Source: an uncultured Bacilli bacterium
GTDB taxonomy: Bacteria; Bacillota_I; Bacilli_A; ML615J-28; CAG-313
NCBI GenBank assembly: GCA_934140285.1
Contig: CAKPBI010000008.1
Span: forward strand, 20,538 to 84,537
Length of the DNA: 64,000 bases
Reading direction: 5' to 3'
Shown here: positions 37,373 to 44,842 of the stretch, piece by piece
Layout: each line of letters begins with the position of its first letter
Numbering within the stretch: position 1 is the stretch's first letter
Translations under genes and position numbers: made by a program
Notes under the pieces: generated by a model
Databases searched by the model: none
What the model was told of the DNA's origin: nothing
What the model saw: the letters and a program-made list of their open reading frames with translations, nothing else

Positions 37373-37401
37373 ATTATATCATAAAATTGTTTTTTTAGCA
37401 A
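37373..37401 (-). promoter_or_regulatory. Sigma-A promoter of rnhC
   Basis: On the minus strand: TTGCTA (37401-37396), a 17-nt spacer, then TATAAT (37378-37373), about 20 nt before the start codon. Confidence 0.7.
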
Positions 37402-37416
37402 TAGAAAGGAATAAAC

Positions 37417-39768
37417 ATGAGTGATATTAAATTACTAAGTACTAAAAAACTAGAAATAAATGAAATATTAACATCCTTATATCATGAATGTATTCTACCT
37501 AAAACTAGGGATATCGTTAAAAACTTAGAACAGAGTGATGATATCGAATATTTAAATAATGAACTTGATAATGTTGATGAAGCTTTAAAGATTATTATGC
37601 GCTTTGAAAGAGCTCCAATTATGATGAGTTCTGATTATGATTACATTTTAATGCTTGCATCAAAGGGAGCTAAACTATCTGGTCGTGAAATCTATGAAAC
37701 AGAAAGGTTATTTCTAACGATTAAAGCTAATAAGAAACTACTTAATGCTTTATTAAATGAGAAAGTTAGTTGCAATAACTATGAAAGAATTGTCAATGAA
37801 ATAGATGTCATTGATTATCTAGACCAAATTATCATTAAGTCAATCGATGAATCAGGGGAAGTTTTAGATAATGCTAGTCCAACCCTTAAACAAATCCGTA
37901 ATAAACTTCAAGGGATTGACCAAAGAATCAAAACAAGATGCCAAGAAATCTTAGTTAGAGAAACATCAAAACTAGCTCAAAGTAGCATTGTAATGCGAAA
38001 TGATTGTTACTGTTTAGCTGTTAAAGCTGAATATAAAAATATGGTAAAAGGTACCATCCAAGACTATAGTTCAAGTATGCAGACTGTCTATATTGAACCA
38101 TATGGAGTTCAAGAGTTAATGCGAGAAAAGATGGAACTATATCATCAAGAACATGATGAAATTGAAAAAATCTTAAAAGAGATTTCTTCCTATATAAATA
38201 ATGAAGTAGAAAGACTAAAACTATATTTTGAGAAAGTAGTAGAACTTGACCTCCTTTTTGCAAAATCTTCGCTTGCTCGTACTTACTCAGGAAGACGTCC
38301 CCACTTAAATCTTGATGGTAACCTTAATTTAGTTAATGCAAGACATCCATTACTAAAGGTTAAAAAGGTAATTCCTAATAATATTAATTTTAGTTCAAAA
38401 TATGATGGGATTATTATTACTGGTCCGAATACTGGTGGTAAGACCGTCTTATTAAAAACCGTTGGTTTACTTGTTTTAATGACTAAATATGGTTTATTAA
38501 TTCCAGCTGATGCGGAAAGTGATGTTATGCTTTATGATAATGTTTTCTGTGATATTGGTGATGACCAAAGTATTGAGAATAACTTATCCACATTTTCATC
38601 ACATATGAACAACATAGTTCAAATCATTAATGAGGTTACTCCTAAATCTTTAGTCTTATTTGATGAAATTGGTGCCGGCACTGACCCGGTTGAAGGTTCC
38701 AATCTTGCTAAAGCAATTTTAAAATATTTAATAAAAAATGAAGTTAGTTTCATTACCACAACTCATTATTCAGACTTGAAAGCCTTTGGATTTGAAGAAC
38801 CTCGCATTATTAATGCTTCAATGGAATTTGACCAAAATACATTATCGCCAACTTATCATTTACTAATCGGGGTAAGTGGATCATCTAATGCTTTATATAT
38901 TGCTAAAAGACTAGGCCTAAAGAAAGAAATCTTAGATGATGCTAATGAATTAACATTAACTAATGATACAGAAACGAGAAAGTTAATCTTAAAACTTGAA
39001 GCAATGGTTAATGAAAATGAAGAATTAAAACGCTCATTAAATTCATTAATTCAAGAAAATGAAACAAAACAAAAACAACTTGATAACGAACTTGACAATA
39101 TTGATCAAAAGCAAAAAGAAATCATCAATAAGGCTATCCTTGAAGCTACTAAAATCATTGAAAAAGCCAAAGGTGAAGGACAAGACTTAATATTAGCTCT
39201 TGAAGAAAACCTCAACAAGAATTTAAAACTTCATGAAGTAATTGACCTCAAGAAAAAACTTAATGACTTAGATGTCAAAAAGAAAACGGAAAAGAAGAAG
39301 AAAACTACCAATTCAAATGAACCTATTGAAGTTGGTGATGATGTTTATATTGATTCTTACGATCAATATGGCAGTGTCCAAAAAATAAATAAAAATGGTA
39401 CCTACCATGTAGCTATCGGTAATATCTTACTTGATGTTAGTCGCGATGATTTGAGTAAAGTTAAGAAAACCCCAAAGGTTAGTGAACCAAAATCACGAAT
39501 TAGTACTAGTACTTCGAAAGCTAACGTGTCTTTAGTTCTTGATTTAAGAGGTAAAAGATATGTCGAGGCTGAAGATGCTCTTGATAAATATATCGACGAT
39601 TTAGTATTAGTTGGAATCAAACAAGCTACCATTATTCATGGTTATGGTACGGGAGCAATCCGTGAGCTCGTTCAATCCTTTGTCAGACGTTCACCCCACA
39701 TTAAGTCGTTCCGCTATGGTGGTGAGACAGAAGGTGGCTTTGGGGTAACAGTCATTGAGTTAAAGTAG
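37417..39768 (+). CDS. mutS2: MutS2 (RqcU) ATPase/endonuclease
   Basis: MutS2 is linked to recombination control and, in Bacillus, to rescue of collided ribosomes. The 783-residue protein has the MutS-like clamp region (about 1-310), Walker A ITGPNTGGKTVLLKT near 330-345, Walker B LVLFDEIGAGTDP, and a coiled coil with a KOW-like segment (about 520-690). A C-terminal Smr domain contains LDLRGKR and HGYGTGAIR (about 705-783). The mismatch-recognition domain of MutS1 is absent, as expected. It starts behind GAAAGGAAT and ends 8 nt before a thioredoxin-like gene. Confidence 0.95.
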   Translation: MSDIKLLSTKKLEINEILTSLYHECILPKTRDIVKNLEQSDDIEYLNNELDNVDEALKIIMRFERAPIMMSSDYDYILMLASKGAKLSGREIYETERLFLTIKANKKLLNALLNEKVSCNNYERIVNEIDVIDYLDQIIIKSIDESGEVLDNASPTLKQIRNKLQGIDQRIKTRCQEILVRETSKLAQSSIVMRNDCYCLAVKAEYKNMVKGTIQDYSSSMQTVYIEPYGVQELMREKMELYHQEHDEIEKILKEISSYINNEVERLKLYFEKVVELDLLFAKSSLARTYSGRRPHLNLDGNLNLVNARHPLLKVKKVIPNNINFSSKYDGIIITGPNTGGKTVLLKTVGLLVLMTKYGLLIPADAESDVMLYDNVFCDIGDDQSIENNLSTFSSHMNNIVQIINEVTPKSLVLFDEIGAGTDPVEGSNLAKAILKYLIKNEVSFITTTHYSDLKAFGFEEPRIINASMEFDQNTLSPTYHLLIGVSGSSNALYIAKRLGLKKEILDDANELTLTNDTETRKLILKLEAMVNENEELKRSLNSLIQENETKQKQLDNELDNIDQKQKEIINKAILEATKIIEKAKGEGQDLILALEENLNKNLKLHEVIDLKKKLNDLDVKKKTEKKKKTTNSNEPIEVGDDVYIDSYDQYGSVQKINKNGTYHVAIGNILLDVSRDDLSKVKKTPKVSEPKSRISTSTSKANVSLVLDLRGKRYVEAEDALDKYIDDLVLVGIKQATIIHGYGTGAIRELVQSFVRRSPHIKSFRYGGETEGGFGVTVIELK

Positions 39769-39776
39769 GTGAGATA

Positions 39777-40097
39777 ATGAATGAAATAAAAGAAATCAAC
39801 TTAAATGAACAAACTTTAGAGGAAGTAAATATTAATAACGGCATCGTTGTCTTCTATACTAAGTGGTGCCCAATTTGTAAGATGCTACTATTTAAATTTG
39901 AAGAACTATTAGATGATTATCCTGAAATGCATATTTATAAAGTTGATACTAGTATTTCTGATAATTTACCTTTAGGAGTTTCAACCAAGACAGTACCTAC
40001 TACCTTATTATATATAGAAGGTAAAATTACAGAAAAATATCAAGGAATGCTAAGTGATGATGACTTTGATGAAATAATCAATGCAATTAATCATTAA
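39777..40097 (+). CDS. Thioredoxin-like protein with a CPIC active site
   Basis: The 106-residue protein has a thioredoxin fold pattern: IVVFYTKWCPICKMLLFKFEEL with the redox pair C-P-I-C, and the cis-Pro segment VSTKTVPTTLLY. It is shorter and more acidic than housekeeping thioredoxin, and CPIC replaces CGPC, so a specialised reductase or oxidoreductase role is possible. It lies 8 nt after mutS2 behind AGGTGAG, so they are probably cotranscribed. The pairing mutS2-trx also occurs in other Firmicutes. Confidence 0.85.
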   Translation: MNEIKEINLNEQTLEEVNINNGIVVFYTKWCPICKMLLFKFEELLDDYPEMHIYKVDTSISDNLPLGVSTKTVPTTLLYIEGKITEKYQGMLSDDDFDEIINAINH

Positions 40098-40141
40098 AAA
40101 AAATAAAATATGATATACTATATAAAAGGAGCGTGACTAAA

Positions 40142-40870
40142 ATGAATCTTGAAGAAAAGAAATTATATGTAAAGGAAAACTTAAAGTATGTACCAGCTGA
40201 AGAAGTTAGATTATACGACTACAACTTTGCATGTGTTTATACCAAAAACTCCACATGCATAGAAGGTACTACCCTTGTATCTGTTGAAGATGTTGTTTCT
40301 ATTACAAAAGGTTATCCAGTAAGAATTGATGAAACATTAAAGCGTAGTATTTATAACCATTTCCGTACATATCAATTTATGCTTGACTATATCCATGATG
40401 GAAAACCATTTACTGAAGATTTTGTTAAAGACTTACATGAAATGTTACTTGATGGTATTATCAATGGAGGCTTATATCGTAATACTAACATCAGCATTAA
40501 AGGATCACACCATACTCCATGTGATTACATCAAAGTATACGATCGTATGAAAAAATACTATGACACCCTTCAAAATTATGAAGGAACAACTATTCAAAAA
40601 GCAGCATATGCTCACTTACAACTTGCTAAAGTACATCCATTCTTAGATGGTAATGGTCGTCTTGCGAGACTTGTATTAAACTATATGCTAATTGAAGGTG
40701 GATATTTACCAATCTCCATCCCCGCAAAAGATAAGCTTCACTATTTTGAATTATTAGAAGAATTTAAAGTTAATAAGACTCAAGTACCATTTGAAGAATA
40801 TCTAGAAGTACTTGTAAATAGAGAATATGACCGTCTTATTGATTTAATTGACCACTATAAGAATAAATAA
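40142..40870 (+). CDS. Fic-domain protein (class II, N-terminal inhibitory motif)
   Basis: Fic proteins usually transfer AMP to target proteins. The 242-residue protein has the complete active motif HPFLDGNGR near residues 165-175. An N-terminal inhibitory motif of the S/T-x-x-x-E-G form (STCIEG, about 38-43) keeps many class II Fic enzymes autoinhibited. I start at ATG 40142, 10 nt after AAAGGAG; a GTG at 40133 sits too close to that site. No antitoxin gene is adjacent, in line with in-cis inhibition. The target is unknown, and it could be a housekeeping regulator rather than a toxin. Confidence 0.88.
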   Translation: MNLEEKKLYVKENLKYVPAEEVRLYDYNFACVYTKNSTCIEGTTLVSVEDVVSITKGYPVRIDETLKRSIYNHFRTYQFMLDYIHDGKPFTEDFVKDLHEMLLDGIINGGLYRNTNISIKGSHHTPCDYIKVYDRMKKYYDTLQNYEGTTIQKAAYAHLQLAKVHPFLDGNGRLARLVLNYMLIEGGYLPISIPAKDKLHYFELLEEFKVNKTQVPFEEYLEVLVNREYDRLIDLIDHYKNK

Positions 40871-40920
40871 GTGACAATTTAAAATTTTTGGTCTTTTTGC
40901 TTTAAAAAAAATGGTAAAAA

Positions 40921-40929
40921 TGGTATAAT
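40921..40929 (+). promoter_or_regulatory. Extended -10 promoter of the ntdP-like gene
   Basis: TG, one base, then TATAAT, 28 nt before the GTG start. A TTGCTT lies 21 nt upstream of the -10, too far for a standard -35. Confidence 0.5.
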
Positions 40930-40957
40930 TATTACGATTTAAGAAAGAAGTGATTAT

Positions 40958-41518
40958 GTGAATAACAAAATAGAAATTATTAGTTATAAACATAATGGTG
41001 TTCTTCATCGTGTATGGCAATCAACTTACATAGTACGCCAAACAAGCGATGTTTTAGTAATAGTTAATGACCGTGCAAATGTCATTGATGGTGATGGTAG
41101 AAGATGGAAAACGAAAGAACCGGCAGTATGTTACTTCTTTAAAAACTATTGGTTTAACATTATCTGCATGTTAAGAGGCAACGCAATCTATTATTACTGT
41201 AATTTGAGTTCACCTTATGTAAAGGATAGTGAAGGTGTTAAGTACATAGACTATGATCTCGATGTTAAGGTTTTCCCAAGTGGAGATAAAATTATCCTTG
41301 ATCGTGATGAATTTGATTTTAATAAAATTGACTATGGATATTCCGATAAACTTGTAAGTATCATTGAACGTGAACTTCAAGTATTATTAAATCGAATTGA
41401 TAAAGGAATTTTACCATTTAATTCAGAAGTTGTACTTAGTGATTACGCTATTTATTGTAACTTAAAAGAACAAGTCAAAAGGAAAGCCAAAAAGCATCAA
41501 GCAAAACTACTAAATTAG
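40958..41518 (+). CDS. ntdP: Nucleoside tri-/diphosphate phosphatase, DUF402 family (YgaC-like)
   Basis: The 186-residue protein closely follows the Bacillus YgaC/DUF402 pattern: SYKHNGVLHRVW, ANVIDGDGRRWKTKEPAVCYF, YWFNIICMLR, YYYCNLSSPY and KYIDYDLDVKVFPSGD. Characterised members hydrolyse nucleoside tri- and diphosphates using metal-binding acidic residues in the DYDLD region. The start is GTG 40958 behind AAGAAAGAAG; it is a single-gene unit with its own promoter and terminator. Confidence 0.85.
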   Translation: MNNKIEIISYKHNGVLHRVWQSTYIVRQTSDVLVIVNDRANVIDGDGRRWKTKEPAVCYFFKNYWFNIICMLRGNAIYYYCNLSSPYVKDSEGVKYIDYDLDVKVFPSGDKIILDRDEFDFNKIDYGYSDKLVSIIERELQVLLNRIDKGILPFNSEVVLSDYAIYCNLKEQVKRKAKKHQAKLLN

Positions 41519-41536
41519 TAAATAAGGCGACTAAAT

Positions 41537-41562
41537 CCGTATCTTTATGATACGGGTTTTTT
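41537..41562 (+). terminator. Terminator after the ntdP-like gene
   Basis: CCGTATC pairs with GATACGG around TTTAT and is followed by GTTTTTT. Confidence 0.85.
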
Positions 41563-41573
41563 CTTTTATTCTC

Positions 41574-41600
41574 ACACCTTTATAAAAAAGGTGTTTTATT
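41574..41600 (+). terminator. Second hairpin with a T-rich tail
   Basis: ACACCTTT pairs with AAAGGTGT around a 5-nt loop and is followed by a T-rich stretch. It may back up the preceding terminator. Confidence 0.5.
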
Positions 41601-41620
41601 TTGCTTTTTTTTAAAACAGA

Positions 41621-41630
41621 TGTGTCTTAT
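41621..41630 (+). promoter_or_regulatory. Shared upstream motif TGTGTCTTAT, copy 3
   Basis: An exact copy of the 10-mer at 26932 and 29215. It lies 18 nt before the small HTH gene that precedes the ECF sigma factor. Confidence 0.4.
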
Positions 41631-41648
41631 GTAGTGTGAGGTGAAAGT

Positions 41649-41885
41649 ATGAAACTAGTAAAAACACAGGTATGTCTATATATTTATGAAGAATTACTAA
41701 ACAATAAATTTATAAACACTACCGAAATAAGACAAAAATTTAACTTAGAAGATAAAACATTTAGTAGATACATCAATGAAATTCGTTCATATCTTTACAA
41801 TTTTTATACAGGAAAGGAGATAGTATACTTACGTTCTAAACAAATTTATAAGCTAGTATCCTACACAAATGATACAAATTTTTGA
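41649..41885 (+). CDS. Small HTH-like protein upstream of the ECF sigma gene
   Basis: The 78-residue basic protein looks like an isolated winged-helix DNA-binding domain. It has helical VCLYIYEELLNNKF, then NTTEIRQKFNLEDKTFSRYINEIRSYL, which resembles the HTH at the start of DeoR/WYL-type regulators, and a short beta end (EIVYLRSKQIYKL). No effector domain follows. GAGGTGA lies just before the start. It precedes the sigma gene by 81 nt. A perfect 6-1-6 inverted repeat lies in that gap and could be its target. The function is inferred from fold pattern and position only. Confidence 0.6.
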   Translation: MKLVKTQVCLYIYEELLNNKFINTTEIRQKFNLEDKTFSRYINEIRSYLYNFYTGKEIVYLRSKQIYKLVSYTNDTNF

Positions 41886-41891
41886 TAAAGA

Positions 41892-41922
41892 GACATTTAA
41901 TGTCCTAATCGTTTGGTAGAAT
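41892..41922 (+). promoter_or_regulatory. Inverted repeat and extended -10 before the sigma gene
   Basis: GACATT-T-AATGTC (41892-41904) is a perfect inverted repeat. It covers the -35 zone of an extended -10 promoter (TG, G, TAGAAT at 41914-41922). This is a plausible operator for the sigma/anti-sigma operon. Confidence 0.4.
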
Positions 41923-41966
41923 ATGGTAACAAAATTATAAATGTTAACGTATAAAGAGGAGAATTT

Positions 41967-42479
41967 ATGAATAAAAAGCAAATTGATTTAATCAAAGAAA
42001 AAGACGAAGAAGCGTTTGAAGATTTATACGCTGAGTACAAAAACCTAATTTATTACGTTATATACCAAATTGTAAGAAATCACGATGCGACATCAAGATT
42101 ATTACAAGATACATTTCTTACGGTATATAATAAGATCGAACAATATAACGGGGGAAACTTTAAATACTGGATACTTACAATTGCTAAGAATCTTGCTAAA
42201 AACTATTGTACAAGAGATTTAGTTAAGGAAAAAAGAATCATTAAAAATAATGATATTATTGATGAACTACCTGACGTAAGTACAACCTACTTGGGGAAAT
42301 ATGATGAAATATTATCAGAAAATTTTGATCAGGAAGAAAAAGATGTTATCGTTTATAACATTGTTTTCGGATACAAATTTAAAGAAATCGCTGAAATGAT
42401 GGATAAAACTCCAAAGTATGTTAGTCTAAAATTTAAATTATCTTTAGAAAAACTAAGAATGATCATGGAGGAACAATAA
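41967..42479 (+). CDS. ECF-type RNA polymerase sigma factor
   Basis: The 170-residue protein has a sigma-2 region (about 12-80: AFEDLYAEYKNLIYYVIYQIV, LLQDTFLTVYNKI, FKYWILTIAKNLAKNY). It also has a sigma-4 HTH (about 120-168: EEKDVIVYNIVFGYKFKEIAEMM, KYVSLKFKLSLEKLR), with no sigma-3 or sigma-1. That is the ECF layout. AGAGGAGA precedes the start. It ends 1 nt before a gene for a single-pass membrane protein, the usual sigma/anti-sigma arrangement. Target promoters are not known; the shared TGTGTCTTAT motif is one candidate. Confidence 0.92.
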   Translation: MNKKQIDLIKEKDEEAFEDLYAEYKNLIYYVIYQIVRNHDATSRLLQDTFLTVYNKIEQYNGGNFKYWILTIAKNLAKNYCTRDLVKEKRIIKNNDIIDELPDVSTTYLGKYDEILSENFDQEEKDVIVYNIVFGYKFKEIAEMMDKTPKYVSLKFKLSLEKLRMIMEEQ

Positions 42480-42480
42480 A

Positions 42481-44625
42481 ATGAGAAATAAGTTTGATAA
42501 ATTGAGAGATGACTTTCTCCGAGATTTATCTAATGTTACAGATAACAAACTCGAAGAAACCAAGGGTATCGTTAAAATAAAAAGAAACAAAGTTGTAAAA
42601 GCACCATCTTGGTTTAAAGTAAATAAGAAACCAATAATTTGGGGATTAAGTGCGGTAATGACTTGTTTGATTGTGGTAATTACAATTATCTCGGTAATTA
42701 ACTACAAGAATATACCAGTATATAGAGAAATGGTCGCAAGTAACTTTCAAACTGTCCATCACTTAAGTGGGACGAAGAAAAAGCTTGCGGGAGAATCAGA
42801 AGATGAAATAATTGATAAGATTGGTATTATTCATTTGCCAGGCATTTCTTGTTATGCCCAACAAAAAGAAGAAATACTTGTAACCATTAAAGTGGATAAT
42901 CCAAAATCATTTGAAATCCTATCATTTACTTTAAATAATTATAAGTATCAATCATATGAATTTGTTGAAGGATCTAACTCAACGGAAATCATTGTTAAAT
43001 TTAAAGTTTCTGAAACCTCAGGAATTGAAGAAATCACAATTGATGCTATCAAGTATGTAGATGGTGAATCAATCAAAGACGTAAGATTTGATGGCGAACG
43101 TACCATCAAGATTGGGGTAACCTACCAAAATGTACCTAACGTTTCTGACTTAAGTGGCATTGCGGACCTTACAAATTATGGTATTAGTGTAGAAATTAAG
43201 GATTTAGATGGTATTATTGATGCAGAAAGTGGTATTAACATTTACTTATTTAATGATGAAAATTTATTAAGATCAGATAAACTAAACATTGGTCGTACGC
43301 TTATTCCATATAGTAACTTAAGACTAGGAAGTAACTACACCTACATTATCATTGGAGTATTTGATTTACTTGATGGGGAGGGTAAAAAAGCTAATATTTT
43401 ATATCGTTATTCTTTTACCACTGATGAAGGTTATAATTTTGGGGATATAACTACTGACTATGATAGTGCTCATATTAATTTGGTAAGAACTGATAAGTTT
43501 ACCGGAAATTTAACTAAGGTTGAAATCTATAAAGGTGAAGACTTAGTTAACTCCATTAAACCAGGCAGTGATGTAATTGACTTTAGTAACTTACTTTCGA
43601 ATACAGAATATGAAGTAATCGCAACCTATGAATATACAATTACCGAAAACAATGAAGAAACGCTTATCGCTAAAGAAATTAAAACAAAAATTAAGACGGA
43701 AGAACGTCCAACGCCAACCGTTGAAGTAATTGATTCAACTCCAACCAAAGATGGACTTGAATTTAATTATGATATTATGGATACCACGGATATCGGTAAA
43801 ATCATTAAACTTGAAGTTTACAAACTTGAAGGTCAAGCCGAAATCTTAGTTGATACTCATAAATTTGATCAAGATATTCGTACTTTAACTGATCTTTTAT
43901 CAAATAATCAATATAAATTCTACGCAACATATCAATATGATTTGCTAGATGGTACTGGTGAAAAATTCTTAACGATTGAACATGAATTTACAACCTTACC
44001 AAAAGAAAAACCGGTAATAACCCATAAGGATGTTACACCAACGAAATATGGAATTACCTTTAACTATGACATTGAAGATATTGATAATGTTGGTAGTGTT
44101 ACATCGGCAGACTTACTTTTAAAGAATGAAGTAGTCACAACTATTACTGATTTATCTCAACTTTCATTTAGTGATTTACTATCAGATAATGATTATGATA
44201 TCAGAATTAATTATCAATATGACTTAAATGATGGCACTGGAATGCATAATGATAGTGTATCAACAACTGCTCATACAATTCCGTTAACAATTCCAACCGC
44301 GGTAATTACTAGTGGAGTTCCATTTAATAATACGCTTCTATTATGGTTTAAGTTAACAGATATTGATCTAATCTTAAATGTCTTAAGAGTAGAAGTATAC
44401 AAAGATGATATTCTTGTAACAAGTAAAGATCATTTAGATAATATCAAGAAAGATCAAAATAATGAAGGAGTATCAACAGCTGACTTATCATTTAGTGGAC
44501 TTGAACTTGGTGAATATGTGGTAGTCATTGTTTATCAATATGATTTAAACGATGGTAATGGTATTCATGAGGTTACTAAAGATCATCCAACAGCAGACAA
44601 TAAATTAAGAATAACAATTGAATAA
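42481..44625 (+). CDS. Putative membrane anti-sigma factor with Fn3-like ectodomain (RsgI-like layout)
   Basis: The 714-residue protein begins 1 nt after the sigma gene behind ATGGAGG. Residues 1-48 are cytoplasmic and charged, 49-73 form one membrane helix, and the remainder is outside. The outer part has a domain at about 131-219 (EILSFTLNNYKYQ, TIDAIKYVDG, IKDVRF) that recurs in both giant lipoproteins. Then come about five Fn3-like repeats whose last strands read like YQYDLNDGTG. A short inner domain, one helix and a large sensing ectodomain is the layout of RsgI-type anti-sigma factors. I see no clear sequence match to the RsgI or zinc anti-sigma inner domains, so the role rests on gene order and topology. 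Confidence 0.72.
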   Translation: MRNKFDKLRDDFLRDLSNVTDNKLEETKGIVKIKRNKVVKAPSWFKVNKKPIIWGLSAVMTCLIVVITIISVINYKNIPVYREMVASNFQTVHHLSGTKKKLAGESEDEIIDKIGIIHLPGISCYAQQKEEILVTIKVDNPKSFEILSFTLNNYKYQSYEFVEGSNSTEIIVKFKVSETSGIEEITIDAIKYVDGESIKDVRFDGERTIKIGVTYQNVPNVSDLSGIADLTNYGISVEIKDLDGIIDAESGINIYLFNDENLLRSDKLNIGRTLIPYSNLRLGSNYTYIIIGVFDLLDGEGKKANILYRYSFTTDEGYNFGDITTDYDSAHINLVRTDKFTGNLTKVEIYKGEDLVNSIKPGSDVIDFSNLLSNTEYEVIATYEYTITENNEETLIAKEIKTKIKTEERPTPTVEVIDSTPTKDGLEFNYDIMDTTDIGKIIKLEVYKLEGQAEILVDTHKFDQDIRTLTDLLSNNQYKFYATYQYDLLDGTGEKFLTIEHEFTTLPKEKPVITHKDVTPTKYGITFNYDIEDIDNVGSVTSADLLLKNEVVTTITDLSQLSFSDLLSDNDYDIRINYQYDLNDGTGMHNDSVSTTAHTIPLTIPTAVITSGVPFNNTLLLWFKLTDIDLILNVLRVEVYKDDILVTSKDHLDNIKKDQNNEGVSTADLSFSGLELGEYVVVIVYQYDLNDGNGIHEVTKDHPTADNKLRITIE
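42871..43137 (+). other. Shared envelope domain, copy in the anti-sigma candidate
   Basis: Residues about 131-219 match the domain at 31541-31812 and 45845-46114, including the SYEF-x-EGSNSTE stretch that is nearly the same in the 45845 copy. This places one domain in both a likely sensor and two likely surface proteins. Confidence 0.8.
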
Positions 44626-44664
44626 AAATACTCATTAACGCTTTAGATGAGTGTAAAAAAGATT

Positions 44665-44698
44665 AATGCACTCCATTCTTTATGGGGTGCATTTTTAA
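44665..44698 (+). terminator. Terminator after the anti-sigma candidate
   Basis: AATGCACTCCAT pairs with ATGGGGTGCATT (one G-U) around a 5-nt loop and is followed by T. The next gene therefore needs its own promoter. Confidence 0.8.
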
Positions 44699-44745
44699 CT
44701 TGTTTAAATATTTTAATCATAATTATTTTAAAATATGTCATTTTG

Positions 44746-44754
44746 TGGTATTAT
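44746..44754 (+). promoter_or_regulatory. Extended -10 promoter of the second giant lipoprotein
   Basis: TG, G, TATTAT, 88 nt before the start; no strong -35 is visible. The leader between them is AT-rich and holds no other element I can support. Confidence 0.4.
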
Positions 44755-44842
44755 AAGAAATGCCCTTATAAAAGAACAAACATTTTAGAATAAAAAATTA
44801 TGGATTTTTAACATTTTGTTAAATTATAAAAGGAGAAAATCG

